This document shows, piece by piece, positions 44,232-54,130 of a DNA stretch of 64,000 bases. The DNA is from Candidatus [Bacteroides] periocalifornicus (GTDB lineage Bacteria; Bacteroidota; Bacteroidia; Bacteroidales; CAJPTX01). The position numbers and the translations under genes are program-made. Positions within the stretch are counted from its first letter, which is position 1; each line of letters begins with the position of its first letter. A model generated the notes under the pieces. That model saw only the letters and a list, made by a program, of their open reading frames with translations. It had not been told where the DNA came from and did no database searches. The stretch spans positions 1-64,000 of the forward strand of contig LIIK01000005.1 in NCBI GenBank assembly GCA_001421095.1, written 5' to 3'.

Positions 44232-47200
44232 CTATAGCTTCACGAATTGCAGTGTATGCGTACCGCCTTGTGCATCATAGAGTTGTAGCAGGTAAAGCCC
44301 CTCGGGGAGTGCGCCCATAGGCAGGGTTATTCCCGGTTGCCCGTGGTGCGTATACCGTAGTACCTCTGTACCTTGCGAGTTCACCATGCGTAGCCATGCC
44401 ACGGGTTCGGTGTGCTGTAGGCGGAGCTCTTCGTGGCACGGGTTGGGGGCCATCTCTACTCCTGCCAGCGGCGAGATTTCCCCTACAGCATCAGGAGCTT
44501 TGGGCTTCTTCGTAAGGGTTACTTTTTCCGTTAGGGATTCCCCATTCACTACTACGGTGCCAGTGGCGTTCTCGTAGCCTGTTCGCCGTATGGTGTAGGA
44601 GTAGGTAGAATCTGGAAGTTCAGTGGAGCATAGCCCATTCCCGTCGGTGGAGAGGATTAGCTTGGCAATGGACACTTTGGCTCTCTCTACAGCCGTGCCA
44701 CCGCTTGTTACCTCAAAGGTTACCGTGTAGGTAGGCACAGGTAGCAGTGTAACGTAGGCCTTGGACGTAATGGAGGTCACCTTCAGTATACCCTCGGCAC
44801 TTTGGTAGCCTGCAAGCTTTACGGTGAAGGGGTAGTCATCTGCAGGGAGCATAAGGCTGGGGGTGCTGCCATTGGCATCGGTGATTAGCGTCTGCCCATG
44901 CAGGGTAACAGTGGCCCCCATGAGCCCAGCTCCGTCCTTATCCTGTACCACAATGGTAGCTGGGTAATCGTCATTTTTCGCGAAGACCGCCGTTACCACC
45001 ATGCTCTCCATTACCCCGAGTTGGGTGTACACCGGGGTAGCTACTCCCCTGTCATCCCAGTAGAGGAATCGGTAGCCACTGGCTGGCACTGCGGTTACTG
45101 GCAGGGCATTACCCCCCGTGGAAACGAGCTGCTGCGCGATGGGATGCCCATCCTGCTGTACGGTGCCGCCCTCTGCGGGGAACGCCCTGTAGCTTACAAG
45201 CACCTGCCCGTCGGCTAGGAAGTGGGCGGTGTGCACCTCCTCGGTATATACGCCGTGCAGGACGGAGAGGGTGGGGGTGGTTAGCCCTGCATCCCAGTGG
45301 TTGAAGTGGAAGCCAGCCTTGGCCTTCGCCAGCACATCGTTTGCCCGGTCGCCCTGGTTCACCTCTTGCATGGCGATGTTCTCCTGGGTGCTGCCGGGTG
45401 GGGGTACGAGCCTGTCGAAAGTGCCAGCTCCTGCGGGTTCAGCTATGTACTTCACTTTGACCTTTGCGGTGCTGGCGGCCATTATCACGATGTTGTCCAG
45501 CTCCACAGCGTATGATGCTGCGCAGGCGTACCTCCAGCGAAACTGCACGTACCCCTTTCCGCCGAGCTGGAGTGCTGGTACGGTAACCTTTACGTTGGTA
45601 GGCCGGGGGTTAGACGCAAAGGTGTATAGGTCATGCCATCCCTCTTGGCCTACCTGCATCTGGAGCTTGAACTCGTCTGGTGCTAGCGTGTGCGAGGAGT
45701 AGACACATCCTACCACCATGTCGTTGCTCCATCCCTCTAGGGTGTAGCGGGGCGAGTAGAGGTAGGTCTCGGTTCGGGTGCCAGCTCCCATTCGGTAGCT
45801 ATTGCCCACGGCGAAATAGCCTTCGTGCAGTAGGGGAAGGTCAGCCTGCGTGGTGTTGGCCACGAACCAGGGGTTGTGGGTCTTCCCAACGCTCCCGGTA
45901 TACCAGTGCTCGCCGAGGGTACCCGTCTCGAAGTCGTTGGCATCGGGAAGGGTAATGTACTTGCCGAATAGGGCAGTTACCGTGAGGCTGTCGGTTACAT
46001 TGTGGGCCGTATGCTTGGTGGTAAGCACCCCGTCGCTCCACCCGCGGAAGTAGTAGCCAGCCTCGGGTTCTACCTCCACCTCTTGGCCGTCGTTGCCATA
46101 GTTCACAGCTTGCTCCAGCAGCCCAGATTTCAGCTTGCCGCCCTTGGCCAGAGAGTACCGTAGCGTGAATCGTAAGGGGGTGAACTGCGCTTTCACCGCC
46201 CTGTCTTCGGTTAGAGCCTTATCTTGCCGAGGGTTATCCAGCACGTTATCGTCCCACCGGCTGAAGGAGTACCCCAGTTCGGGCACGGCCATTATTGGCT
46301 CGCCGTCAGTGTTGGGCGCGAGCTTTTGCACCGTTGGGCCTGCCAGGTAGCCACCAGCGCCATTCACGCTGTAGGTGAGGGTTACGGTTGCCGGGGCTAG
46401 GGCTACCGAAAGCTCGGCATCGCCCTTCAGCACGTTGAACGTCTTTTCTACAGTTGAGTAGCCCGCCTTGCCCACCACTATGGTGTACTTCCCGCAGGCG
46501 AGGTAGCCTACCGCTTGCCCTTGGTTTGTGGTGGTCGTTACCACGGTGGTATCGTTACCCTGTAAGAGTACGCTTGCGCCATCTAGCAGGGCGTTTCCAG
46601 CCCTTGCGGTTACCTGTATTCTCCAGCGGTCGGCCTGTTCTACCTCAAAGCTCCCGTCGGCCGGGGTGATCCGGTAGAGGGTATCGGTGTAGGCCTTGCT
46701 GGCATCGCCCTTCACGGTGTAGATACCCGCTGGCAGGGGTTGGGCTGTATTCACTGGGATGCCGTTGGCATCTTGCACAGTGAAGCATCCTTTGGCTAGG
46801 GGATTCTGCAGCAGGGCAGCGTCCAGGGGGTTCACTAGCCCATCGAACTCTATCCCGAGCGTGATAGGGTAGCCGACCCTGCATTGCATTCCCTTTACCC
46901 GTGCGGTGATGGCTTTGGGGCGCACGGTTATCTGCTTGGATATGGGCGATGTGGCCGCCCAGCCGCCCGCACTAGGCAGGCTCGCGGTGAGGGTGGTGGT
47001 GCCGGGTACGCCGATTGCCAGTTTGCCACTGGCGAGCGAGGCCACCTCGGGGTGGCTGCTGGTGGCGGAGATTTCCCCGCCTTGAGGTGTGGTTATCCCT
47101 GCATCCACAGGAGGGTCGCCGTAGGTGTATTCGGTCTGTGCCAGATTCCAGGTTAGGCTTTGCGCCTGGGCGAGCTCTACGGTGTAGTGCTTGCGGATGC

Positions 47201-50200
47201 CATTCTCGGCAACCACTGTAAGGAGCTGTGGATGTGATAGATCCACCTCGCTTATCCCGCTCTCGAGAGTAGCCCCATTCAGCTCTAGAGTGGCGAGGGC
47301 AGATACGGTGAAGGTCAACTTGCAGCGCTTGGGATCTTTGATCATTCCAGCGCTTGCGGGTACTCGGAGCACGCAGGTCTGCCCGGGATTGCTGAGCTCT
47401 ATGGGGGCGGTAAGGCCAGTGTTGAACCTCGGTTCAAGGCTAAGCGAGAGTAGTTCGCAGGCCTTGGATTTGTCTTCCCTATAGGTGAGCTCTATCTCTT
47501 GGGTAAGGGGGTAGCCGAATGGTGAAGCGGAGGCCTTTAGCTTGATGGGTGTGCTGAAATCATAGGTGGTGGCATCGGTTACCTCGGCGCCGTTGTACTC
47601 TAGCGTTGCCATTGGCCAGGCCTTCACTATCTTCCCCTTCACGCCAACCTTCGGGGCGCCCTTGTCCAGCAGCACGGTGTAGGCATTGGGGGCAGATTGC
47701 TCGAGGCCGGCTTGCCCATCAAAGCGGAGGGTAGCCACCATGTTATCAGGTTTTTGCCATAGCCCGTTTGAGGGAGCGTTTATCCGTGCTGGGGTGGAGA
47801 TGATATCGGCCATCATGCCTCCTGAGAGGCTCTTCCAGTTGCCTGGGCCCTCGTTAAAGGCAAACTCTGCCACGCAGTCCCTTGGGAGTGTGCCATCGGC
47901 CTTCCGCACGTAGGTGAATGGCTTGATTTCGCTTGCCTTGAGGGGGATATCGTAGGCTCTAAAGAGCTTGAGTTGCCCGGCGAATCGTGGGCAGAGGTAG
48001 AGTTCCTCCTTGCCGTTATCACCAAAGCTCGGGGCGGCCTTGGCCCCATTGCCACGGAGGGGTTGCTCTACCCCGTCGAGGAAGATCTGTACATTGCAGC
48101 TTGGGCCTCCGAATCCAGTTACGATGTCCTTCACCACCACCGTGAGATGATGCCATACCCCAGGCTTCACCACGTTGGCAGGGGTGTAGCGCAGCATTCG
48201 CCCGGCTATCACCACCGAGATCGAATTGTCTGGAATCCCAGCGCCTAGCCCGTAGGTGCAGTAGACCCAGTAGCCCTTACCGGCCATTAGCGTAGCGTAC
48301 TGCGGCCTCTCGAGCCGGAAGACCAGCTCCGTGGTGAATTCATCGATGTACCGTTGCCCGAGCTTTTTGCCCACGCTGTGCACGGCAACCTTCTCATCAG
48401 GATTGGCTACCGTGTTGATGCTTAGCGCATAGAACCCATCGGATGCAGGCACTATGCAGTCTACAGAGGCCTCCTTCACGTTGTTCGCCTCCACGGGGTT
48501 ACCCACCAGCTCTACCCGCACGGTGTGCCTGCCCGCAGCGCTGAAGTCGGCGCGCGTGGCCAGCGCTACCTGCTTAAAGCCAACGTAGGCTTGCAGGGCG
48601 TTAGCTCCAGAGAGGTCAATCTCCTCATTGGTAACGTTCCCATCTACGGTTACCTTTACCTGAAGCTTGCCGTCGTAGTCAACGTTTGAGAGGTTTGAGA
48701 GGGAGATCCGAATCTCTTGGTTATTGCTGAGGTTCTTGCCGCTTTGCCCAATGCTGAGGAAGGTAAGTCCGAGGTCGTTATGCCTCTCGTACAGCCCTTG
48801 GTGGAGTTCGAGGGCGAAATCTTGCAGGTCGCCCTTCGTGGGGGCAGCGCAGGGATTGCCCAGCTCGGCAGTGGCGCCTAGCATAAGGCGGGCGCGCTTA
48901 AGCCCGGCGGTTACTGATGGGGGTGTTAGCATGAATGCTACCGCTTGGGCATTGCCAGCGGCTAGGGGAACTAGGAGCCGTTCCTCGTCGAACTGTCCAT
49001 TGCCATCCCAATCCACCCAGAGCGCCACGCTCCACCCATCGGGTATCTTGCCAAAGGGGGTTACCTTCAGCTCGTTGCGCGCCTCTTGGCTGTAGACCGC
49101 CGGGGGTGAACCGAGGGTATAGCGCATGGCACCAGTCTTGTCTTTCGGGAGCTGTACGGGGTGGTTGTAGGTCTCCACCATCTGTAGCTTTGTGTCGTCA
49201 TCGGGCGTTGTTTTGGGCAGCTGCCCGGGGGTGCAGTATCGGTCGTATATGGCGTAGGTTTCCAGCTCGTTATCGCTGGCATCGGTATCATCGCCCTCCA
49301 CGGTAACCTTGATGGGGATAGGGAGTGCAACAGGCACATTCACCTTGTGGTTTAGGGTTATGGTGTTCTCGCCAGGGGGGAGGTCCATCCACTCGGAGAA
49401 CAGGTAGCCCTTCCTATCGAGTACACTTATGGCTGCGTGTTTCTGTACAGTATTCCAACGGTTTAGCACTTTAATGGTGATGGGTACCTCGCCCTCTTCA
49501 CCCTCACCTATCTGGCTAGATACCACCTCGGTAATCGATAGCGGGTTCTTGCCCGGCACCATCTCTACCTCGGCTATCCACCCAGCGCTGGTATCGCCCT
49601 TCTTTGAGCTGAAGTGCAGCGTTATACCACCATCATCAGCCTCTGAGGTGTAGACTAGCGAGGGAAGGCCTGGTTTCACTCGTTCCCCAGTTAGGTAGTC
49701 CCGCTCTCTAATGCCGGCTAGCGACCGTAGGGTAGCGGGAGTCTTGACGGTGTATACCCGTAGCGAGGCGTTATCCTTCAGGATGTTGAACCGAATGAAA
49801 CGAACCCGAACCCGCATGTGCGGATCGGCAGGGAGGAACTTGATGGTCGACTCCTGCTCGGGAGTGTAGTCCCTAAGCGCACCGCCGTTGTCGGTGAATA
49901 TCATCCTGTCTTTCACCGTGTAGGTGAGCCGTGGATCCACCGCCACCCACCCATACGAAGGGGAGAATGCCATGTACGATGAGCCCATTGGCACCACGCG
50001 CCCCATGCTGTTCACCTGCCAGGCTAGCTCGGCATTCACCGTGGGGTTCAGCGGGGCTACCTCGCAGGTGAAGTGTACTGGTACGAGTTCGCCCAGCTGT
50101 TCACGGGTCGATAGGTCCACTTTAACCTCTACCACAGTGCGTTCCATGCCCTTGAGGAGTGGGATGGGAACTGACTTCACCCACTTGCCACGGGTGTAGA

Positions 50201-53200
50201 TCTTGATTAGCAGGTTGGAGAGGTCCTTTACCCCTTGGTTCTCAAGCATCAGCTTAAAGGTTTCATCGCCTAAGTACGCCCCATCCTTCGGGGCATCTAC
50301 AAGGGTTAGATGCACAGCCCTCTCGCGCGCCGGGCGCTCTATGGCTACGCGGGTTAGCCCGAGCACATCGTTGAATCCCTTCCCGCTGAACTCTATTACC
50401 AGCTTATGGTGCTGCCCGCCAGCTAGCCAGTAGTACCACTCCTGGCTGTAGCCAGTGCCCTGATGGACGGTCTTCCCATCGAGGCTGGTGAGGGTTTGGC
50501 TGCCATCGGCACCGCCCCTCACCCGCATGCGGGCCGTGCTGAGGTCGTTGGGATCGTCAGTATCCAGCACCCCAGATATGTGTAGCAGCGCGCTGTCAGT
50601 ACGTGCAAGCATGGTGAGGTCGAGGTCGCACATGCTGATGCTCCCCATGTTCTTGCCATTCCTTGCCTCGTCAAAGTAATCGTCGGTGTTGAACCCTGGC
50701 ATCGAAAGGCTATCGATAAGCCCGAGTGTGTTCGAACCCGCCGGTAATCCAGAGGCCGACTTGGTGATGTACTTCACCCGCATGTGTTCACCCGTCTTCA
50801 CGTTGAAGTAGATTGGCGGGAGCCGCTCAAAGGTCGTCTCAAAGGGAAGGTCGTTTGCCGTAAGCACCACAGGCACAGCGTAGCTCGGGCTTACACCCTT
50901 TGCCCGCTTGCCGTATGAACCATTTGGAAGCTTTACGGCCACCGAGAATACAGGGCGCTCTACGCCAGCTAGCTTATCGGCGGGTACGAGGAATTCCGCC
51001 GCATCTGGAGTATTCGTTTCCCCGATCTTCTCAAAATCCCCATTCCTATCCGGATTTGCCAGCAGCACCGCGTAACCATGCACGGCAGCATCCACCTTTC
51101 CCCAGCTGAGTTTCCAACCCGTTACCCCGCACGTTGGCCTTTCTACTCTAAGCCCTGTGGCCCTAGGCGAAATGATGAACGGCTGGCTGCTCCTGGCCAC
51201 TCGCCCCTTGGCATCGAATATCCTCACTAGGGCTGAGCTTGTAAGGGGGGCATCTGCCGGGATGGTGATGAGTGTATCGTAGCTCGGGCGCTCAACCCTC
51301 CCCAGCGGAATCCAGCTCTGGCCGTCGTTGTACGATAGCTCTACATCGTAGGGAGCCTCTACCCCCTCAAGGGCTAGGTAGGCCGTACCGCCTGGGAGGC
51401 ATAGTGAACCCGCGGCTGGCGAAACCACCCGAGGCGCTGCCCGCTCCAAATACCAGGTAACCGTGTACTCCTGCTGCCCGTTGGTTACCACCTTCCCCTC
51501 TACGCTTACGGTTATCTGTCGGGAACTCCCAATTTCCGAGGCGTTTAGGGTTACCTGCTCCATGTTGTTGAGGCTGTCGGGCTGGCGTGTGGCGTTCTGC
51601 TCTACGCCCTCTGGACGGTGGTCGCATACCCAAGGCAGGTATTCAGTGGTGCCGACCAGCACCTTCAGGTTGAGGTCGTTCACCACAGCCCTGTCGCGGA
51701 ATTTGTAGGCCTTGGCCACTGTGGGGTCAGTCCATACCAGCATCGCCCTGATGCCCGTGGTACCCTCGGGTATGGCTATGGTCAGTTCAGATTTCTTCCC
51801 CGCCTCTAGCGTGCCTGTGCTGTACCAACCATTCTCCACTGCTACCACGGCCTTCTCGGCATTCAGCACCCCATATCCGTACTGGAAATCGGGGCCTGGG
51901 CGCCCGGCATCGGTGGCGGTGTTGGCCAGCAGCCCGCGTAGTAGCACGCTGGGGATATTTTGCCCTTGGTGTAGCTGCGCGTAGCGTTCGGCCACCAGCG
52001 CGGCAGACCCCGTAACGCCCGGGCAGGCCATGCTCGTGCCGCTCATGCTCGCGTACCTATTTCCTGAGATGGTGCTCCACACATCCTCACCCTTAGCGCA
52101 GAGGGTAGGGGCTAGGCGACCGTCATCTTGAGGCCCCCAGCTGCTCCCGCTCTCCATGCGCCCATACCTGTCCAGTGCGCCCACCAGTATCACGTTCTTC
52201 GCCCGATTCCCCAGGGTGCCGTAGCCAGGCTTGCCGTAGAGTTCCCGCACCTTGGCCTGGCACGATTGCTGGTCGTTCCCCACGGCGAAAATGTGCGTGA
52301 GGGTGGGGTAGCGCTCCGCGAGACGGTCCATGTTGAGGTCGGTTTCCCGGTAGCCCAGCAGGTCTAGCTTATCGCACAGCCCGTTGAGCGCCAGGCCATA
52401 GGAGTTTTGCGTGAGGGTAATACCCCACTTCTCCTGGGCTATAGCCATCTCTTGGGGCACGGTGAGCCCGTTCTTCTGGGTGTTGAAGTTGTAGGTCCAA
52501 GCCTCCGCCTTGGGTGCCATCCCGCGCCCGTCGGGATCTAGGTATCCAGCCCCAAGCACCGTGCCCGTAACGTGCGAGCCGTGCTCGCTCACCACCTCGT
52601 ACTCCTGCACGTGTACCCGTCCTCCGAAGTCCACATGCTGGCTTATGTTGGCATCCCAAATACCGATTTTCACGCCCTTACCTTCTAGCCCCCTGCCTCC
52701 AAGGGTGGCGGGAAGGCCGAGTAGGCTGGCGCGTCCCAGCATGCGGCTATCGTTGTTGAGCAGGGTGGGCGGCGGCGGGAACAGCCCCACCGAGAGCACC
52801 CAGGGGAGCCTTGCCACCTCCAGCGCGGCGGCAAGTGGCATTTCTGCGTAGGCGGCGCTGAAGGGTTCGGCTACCTCTACATTCCGCAGGCCAAGCCTCT
52901 GGAGCTGGGTGGCCACCTGCTGCGGGGTGGCGTTGCTTGCGTAGCGTATCACTACCAGCGCGGCGTTGTTCCCAGCGCGAGCGTAGTCGGGTATCTCGGT
53001 GCGCCCCGTTGCGCTGTTTGGGGTCTGTAGGGCGGAGCAGAGCTTCCACTCGGGGCGTATGGCTATGGCAGAGGTGAGCCGATTGCCCCTGCCGAGGTTC
53101 GGGAGGGTTGCCCCGTCGCGTATGAGGGCGTAGTAGGCATAGCCACCCACGTAAACGCCCAGCACTATACCCTGCGCGGCGAGCAGGGCGAACTCGCGGG

Positions 53201-53441
53201 CAGAGGGGAGTGCCGCCAGCTGGATGAGCGCATTGTGCTGCCCATTGAGGGGTTGCCCAAGGTGGCTGGCGCTAAAGAGCTGGGGTTGCTTCCCGCTCGT
53301 ACTGCGGCTAGCGTGAATGGGCTGCTGCGCAATCTGATCTGGGATGAAACGGTAGCCGCCGAGTTCTACAGCCTGCTGGGCCACTAGGGACAGGGGGGCA
53401 AGCAGGATGGCCAAGAGGGGGAATAGTTTTATCGGGTGCAT
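44232..53441 (-). CDS. Giant secreted S8 protease-like T9SS cargo (3069 aa)
   Basis: One of the largest genes here. After a signal peptide (LFPLLAILLAPLSLVA) comes a subtilisin-type S8 domain with an intact triad: D263 (GIWDANISQ), H287 (HGSHVTGT), S470 (GTSMACPG), plus oxyanion-type Asn in VGNDQQS. Next come a P/CUB-like region, immunoglobulin-like and fibronectin-like segments, a GEVED-type domain (about 1400-1545, ALWVDWDGNGQFDEE), a LamG-like domain, an MBG-like domain (about 2100), two InlB-type repeats, a gingipain-type adhesin domain (about 2500-2650), carboxypeptidase-regulatory-like repeats and a C-terminal sorting domain (LPEGLYLLQLYDAQ). The Met at 53441 replaces an upstream one that precedes no signal peptide. 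Adhesion plus proteolysis at the surface is inference. Confidence 0.88.
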   Translation of the reverse strand: MHPIKLFPLLAILLAPLSLVAQQAVELGGYRFIPDQIAQQPIHASRSTSGKQPQLFSASHLGQPLNGQHNALIQLAALPSAREFALLAAQGIVLGVYVGGYAYYALIRDGATLPNLGRGNRLTSAIAIRPEWKLCSALQTPNSATGRTEIPDYARAGNNAALVVIRYASNATPQQVATQLQRLGLRNVEVAEPFSAAYAEMPLAAALEVARLPWVLSVGLFPPPPTLLNNDSRMLGRASLLGLPATLGGRGLEGKGVKIGIWDANISQHVDFGGRVHVQEYEVVSEHGSHVTGTVLGAGYLDPDGRGMAPKAEAWTYNFNTQKNGLTVPQEMAIAQEKWGITLTQNSYGLALNGLCDKLDLLGYRETDLNMDRLAERYPTLTHIFAVGNDQQSCQAKVRELYGKPGYGTLGNRAKNVILVGALDRYGRMESGSSWGPQDDGRLAPTLCAKGEDVWSTISGNRYASMSGTSMACPGVTGSAALVAERYAQLHQGQNIPSVLLRGLLANTATDAGRPGPDFQYGYGVLNAEKAVVAVENGWYSTGTLEAGKKSELTIAIPEGTTGIRAMLVWTDPTVAKAYKFRDRAVVNDLNLKVLVGTTEYLPWVCDHRPEGVEQNATRQPDSLNNMEQVTLNASEIGSSRQITVSVEGKVVTNGQQEYTVTWYLERAAPRVVSPAAGSLCLPGGTAYLALEGVEAPYDVELSYNDGQSWIPLGRVERPSYDTLITIPADAPLTSSALVRIFDAKGRVARSSQPFIISPRATGLRVERPTCGVTGWKLSWGKVDAAVHGYAVLLANPDRNGDFEKIGETNTPDAAEFLVPADKLAGVERPVFSVAVKLPNGSYGKRAKGVSPSYAVPVVLTANDLPFETTFERLPPIYFNVKTGEHMRVKYITKSASGLPAGSNTLGLIDSLSMPGFNTDDYFDEARNGKNMGSISMCDLDLTMLARTDSALLHISGVLDTDDPNDLSTARMRVRGGADGSQTLTSLDGKTVHQGTGYSQEWYYWLAGGQHHKLVIEFSGKGFNDVLGLTRVAIERPARERAVHLTLVDAPKDGAYLGDETFKLMLENQGVKDLSNLLIKIYTRGKWVKSVPIPLLKGMERTVVEVKVDLSTREQLGELVPVHFTCEVAPLNPTVNAELAWQVNSMGRVVPMGSSYMAFSPSYGWVAVDPRLTYTVKDRMIFTDNGGALRDYTPEQESTIKFLPADPHMRVRVRFIRFNILKDNASLRVYTVKTPATLRSLAGIRERDYLTGERVKPGLPSLVYTSEADDGGITLHFSSKKGDTSAGWIAEVEMVPGKNPLSITEVVSSQIGEGEEGEVPITIKVLNRWNTVQKHAAISVLDRKGYLFSEWMDLPPGENTITLNHKVNVPVALPIPIKVTVEGDDTDASDNELETYAIYDRYCTPGQLPKTTPDDDTKLQMVETYNHPVQLPKDKTGAMRYTLGSPPAVYSQEARNELKVTPFGKIPDGWSVALWVDWDGNGQFDEERLLVPLAAGNAQAVAFMLTPPSVTAGLKRARLMLGATAELGNPCAAPTKGDLQDFALELHQGLYERHNDLGLTFLSIGQSGKNLSNNQEIRISLSNLSNVDYDGKLQVKVTVDGNVTNEEIDLSGANALQAYVGFKQVALATRADFSAAGRHTVRVELVGNPVEANNVKEASVDCIVPASDGFYALSINTVANPDEKVAVHSVGKKLGQRYIDEFTTELVFRLERPQYATLMAGKGYWVYCTYGLGAGIPDNSISVVIAGRMLRYTPANVVKPGVWHHLTVVVKDIVTGFGGPSCNVQIFLDGVEQPLRGNGAKAAPSFGDNGKEELYLCPRFAGQLKLFRAYDIPLKASEIKPFTYVRKADGTLPRDCVAEFAFNEGPGNWKSLSGGMMADIISTPARINAPSNGLWQKPDNMVATLRFDGQAGLEQSAPNAYTVLLDKGAPKVGVKGKIVKAWPMATLEYNGAEVTDATTYDFSTPIKLKASASPFGYPLTQEIELTYREDKSKACELLSLSLEPRFNTGLTAPIELSNPGQTCVLRVPASAGMIKDPKRCKLTFTVSALATLELNGATLESGISEVDLSHPQLLTVVAENGIRKHYTVELAQAQSLTWNLAQTEYTYGDPPVDAGITTPQGGEISATSSHPEVASLASGKLAIGVPGTTTLTASLPSAGGWAATSPISKQITVRPKAITARVKGMQCRVGYPITLGIEFDGLVNPLDAALLQNPLAKGCFTVQDANGIPVNTAQPLPAGIYTVKGDASKAYTDTLYRITPADGSFEVEQADRWRIQVTARAGNALLDGASVLLQGNDTTVVTTTTNQGQAVGYLACGKYTIVVGKAGYSTVEKTFNVLKGDAELSVALAPATVTLTYSVNGAGGYLAGPTVQKLAPNTDGEPIMAVPELGYSFSRWDDNVLDNPRQDKALTEDRAVKAQFTPLRFTLRYSLAKGGKLKSGLLEQAVNYGNDGQEVEVEPEAGYYFRGWSDGVLTTKHTAHNVTDSLTVTALFGKYITLPDANDFETGTLGEHWYTGSVGKTHNPWFVANTTQADLPLLHEGYFAVGNSYRMGAGTRTETYLYSPRYTLEGWSNDMVVGCVYSSHTLAPDEFKLQMQVGQEGWHDLYTFASNPRPTNVKVTVPALQLGGKGYVQFRWRYACAASYAVELDNIVIMAASTAKVKVKYIAEPAGAGTFDRLVPPPGSTQENIAMQEVNQGDRANDVLAKAKAGFHFNHWDAGLTTPTLSVLHGVYTEEVHTAHFLADGQVLVSYRAFPAEGGTVQQDGHPIAQQLVSTGGNALPVTAVPASGYRFLYWDDRGVATPVYTQLGVMESMVVTAVFAKNDDYPATIVVQDKDGAGLMGATVTLHGQTLITDANGSTPSLMLPADDYPFTVKLAGYQSAEGILKVTSITSKAYVTLLPVPTYTVTFEVTSGGTAVERAKVSIAKLILSTDGNGLCSTELPDSTYSYTIRRTGYENATGTVVVNGESLTEKVTLTKKPKAPDAVGEISPLAGVEMAPNPCHEELRLQHTEPVAWLRMVNSQGTEVLRYTHHGQPGITLPMGALPEGLYLLQLYDAQGGTHTLQFVKL

Positions 53442-53622
53442 ATGGAGTAAGGTTAGGATTCTAGCCGAAATACAACGGAGGAAGGCAGGTAAAAACGCCC
53501 GCAAGGTAGCAAAATATTTTCAGATTGAGACCTCAGCAAAACCCACCCGAACCACCCTCGGAGTGCTGCACGGTGATCATGTTCAGCATTCCCCAGCCAA
53601 GAGGCTGTTTTAGGCGCACCTG
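53442..53622. other. Upstream region of giant cargo gene 1
   Basis: It separates the start of giant gene 1 from repeat copy C. On the minus strand TACCTTGC (near 53507) is one base short of the -7 consensus; no certain promoter. No gene. Confidence 0.4.
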
Positions 53623-53738
53623 CGCCGTACCTTCGCCGTACCTCCTCTAGTGCATCTTCGGATTTCGTAGCGAAATCCGAAGATGCACTAGAGGAGGTAC
53701 GGCGAAGGTACGGCGAAGGTACGGGGTTGGTATGGTGA
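53623..53738. repeat. Palindromic repeat element, copy C (complete)
   Basis: The arms 53623-53667 and 53671-53715 are perfect reverse complements over 45 bp around a 3-nt loop (TAG) at 53668-53670. The right side extends through 11-bp units at 53695-53705, 53706-53716, 53717-53727 and 53728-53738. It shares the core and tandem units of copies A and B, but its variable segment differs at 9 of 14 positions from copy B while remaining self-complementary. Confidence 0.9.
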
Positions 53739-54061
53739 TGATGCAGGCGAGTGGCGGGTATAGGGAAAGGGGCGAAAGGCGTGAAAAAGCTGGGTCATTG
53801 CCGCCCCCAGATGGGCGTTTTTCCCCGATCTATAGCCCTTAGGGCAAAGGCTGCTATTTTATGCAGTTGCGCTATCCCTTCTGTAGGGCGAAGAGGCTTA
53901 CCGCATTGCGCATTAGCATTTTTCTGTATTCCTGGGGCGGCGCAGTAGGATTTTCGGATAGAAGGGCAATTTTCAGGTTCTGCGGCCTGATAATCATTAG
54001 CTTGGTGTGGAGGGTAGAAAAATTTTCACAAATTACCTACACAAGGCTAGGGATTTATACT
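53739..54061. other. Gene-free stretch between copy C and the chemoreceptor
   Basis: I see no credible gene, hairpin or further repeat here before the promoter box at 54062. The sequence is AT-richer toward 54000-54060. Confidence 0.5.
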
Positions 54062-54069
54062 TAACTTTG
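54062..54069 (+). promoter_or_regulatory. Promoter -7 box of the chemoreceptor-like gene
   Basis: TAACTTTG is a full -7 match, 61 bp before the ATG at 54131. No TTTG is visible at the usual -33 distance. Confidence 0.55.
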
Positions 54070-54130
54070 CGTCCGAAAATGCAACTTGTTATAACGACTT
54101 GTGAATTAAGCCCGTAATGAGTAAAAAGCG

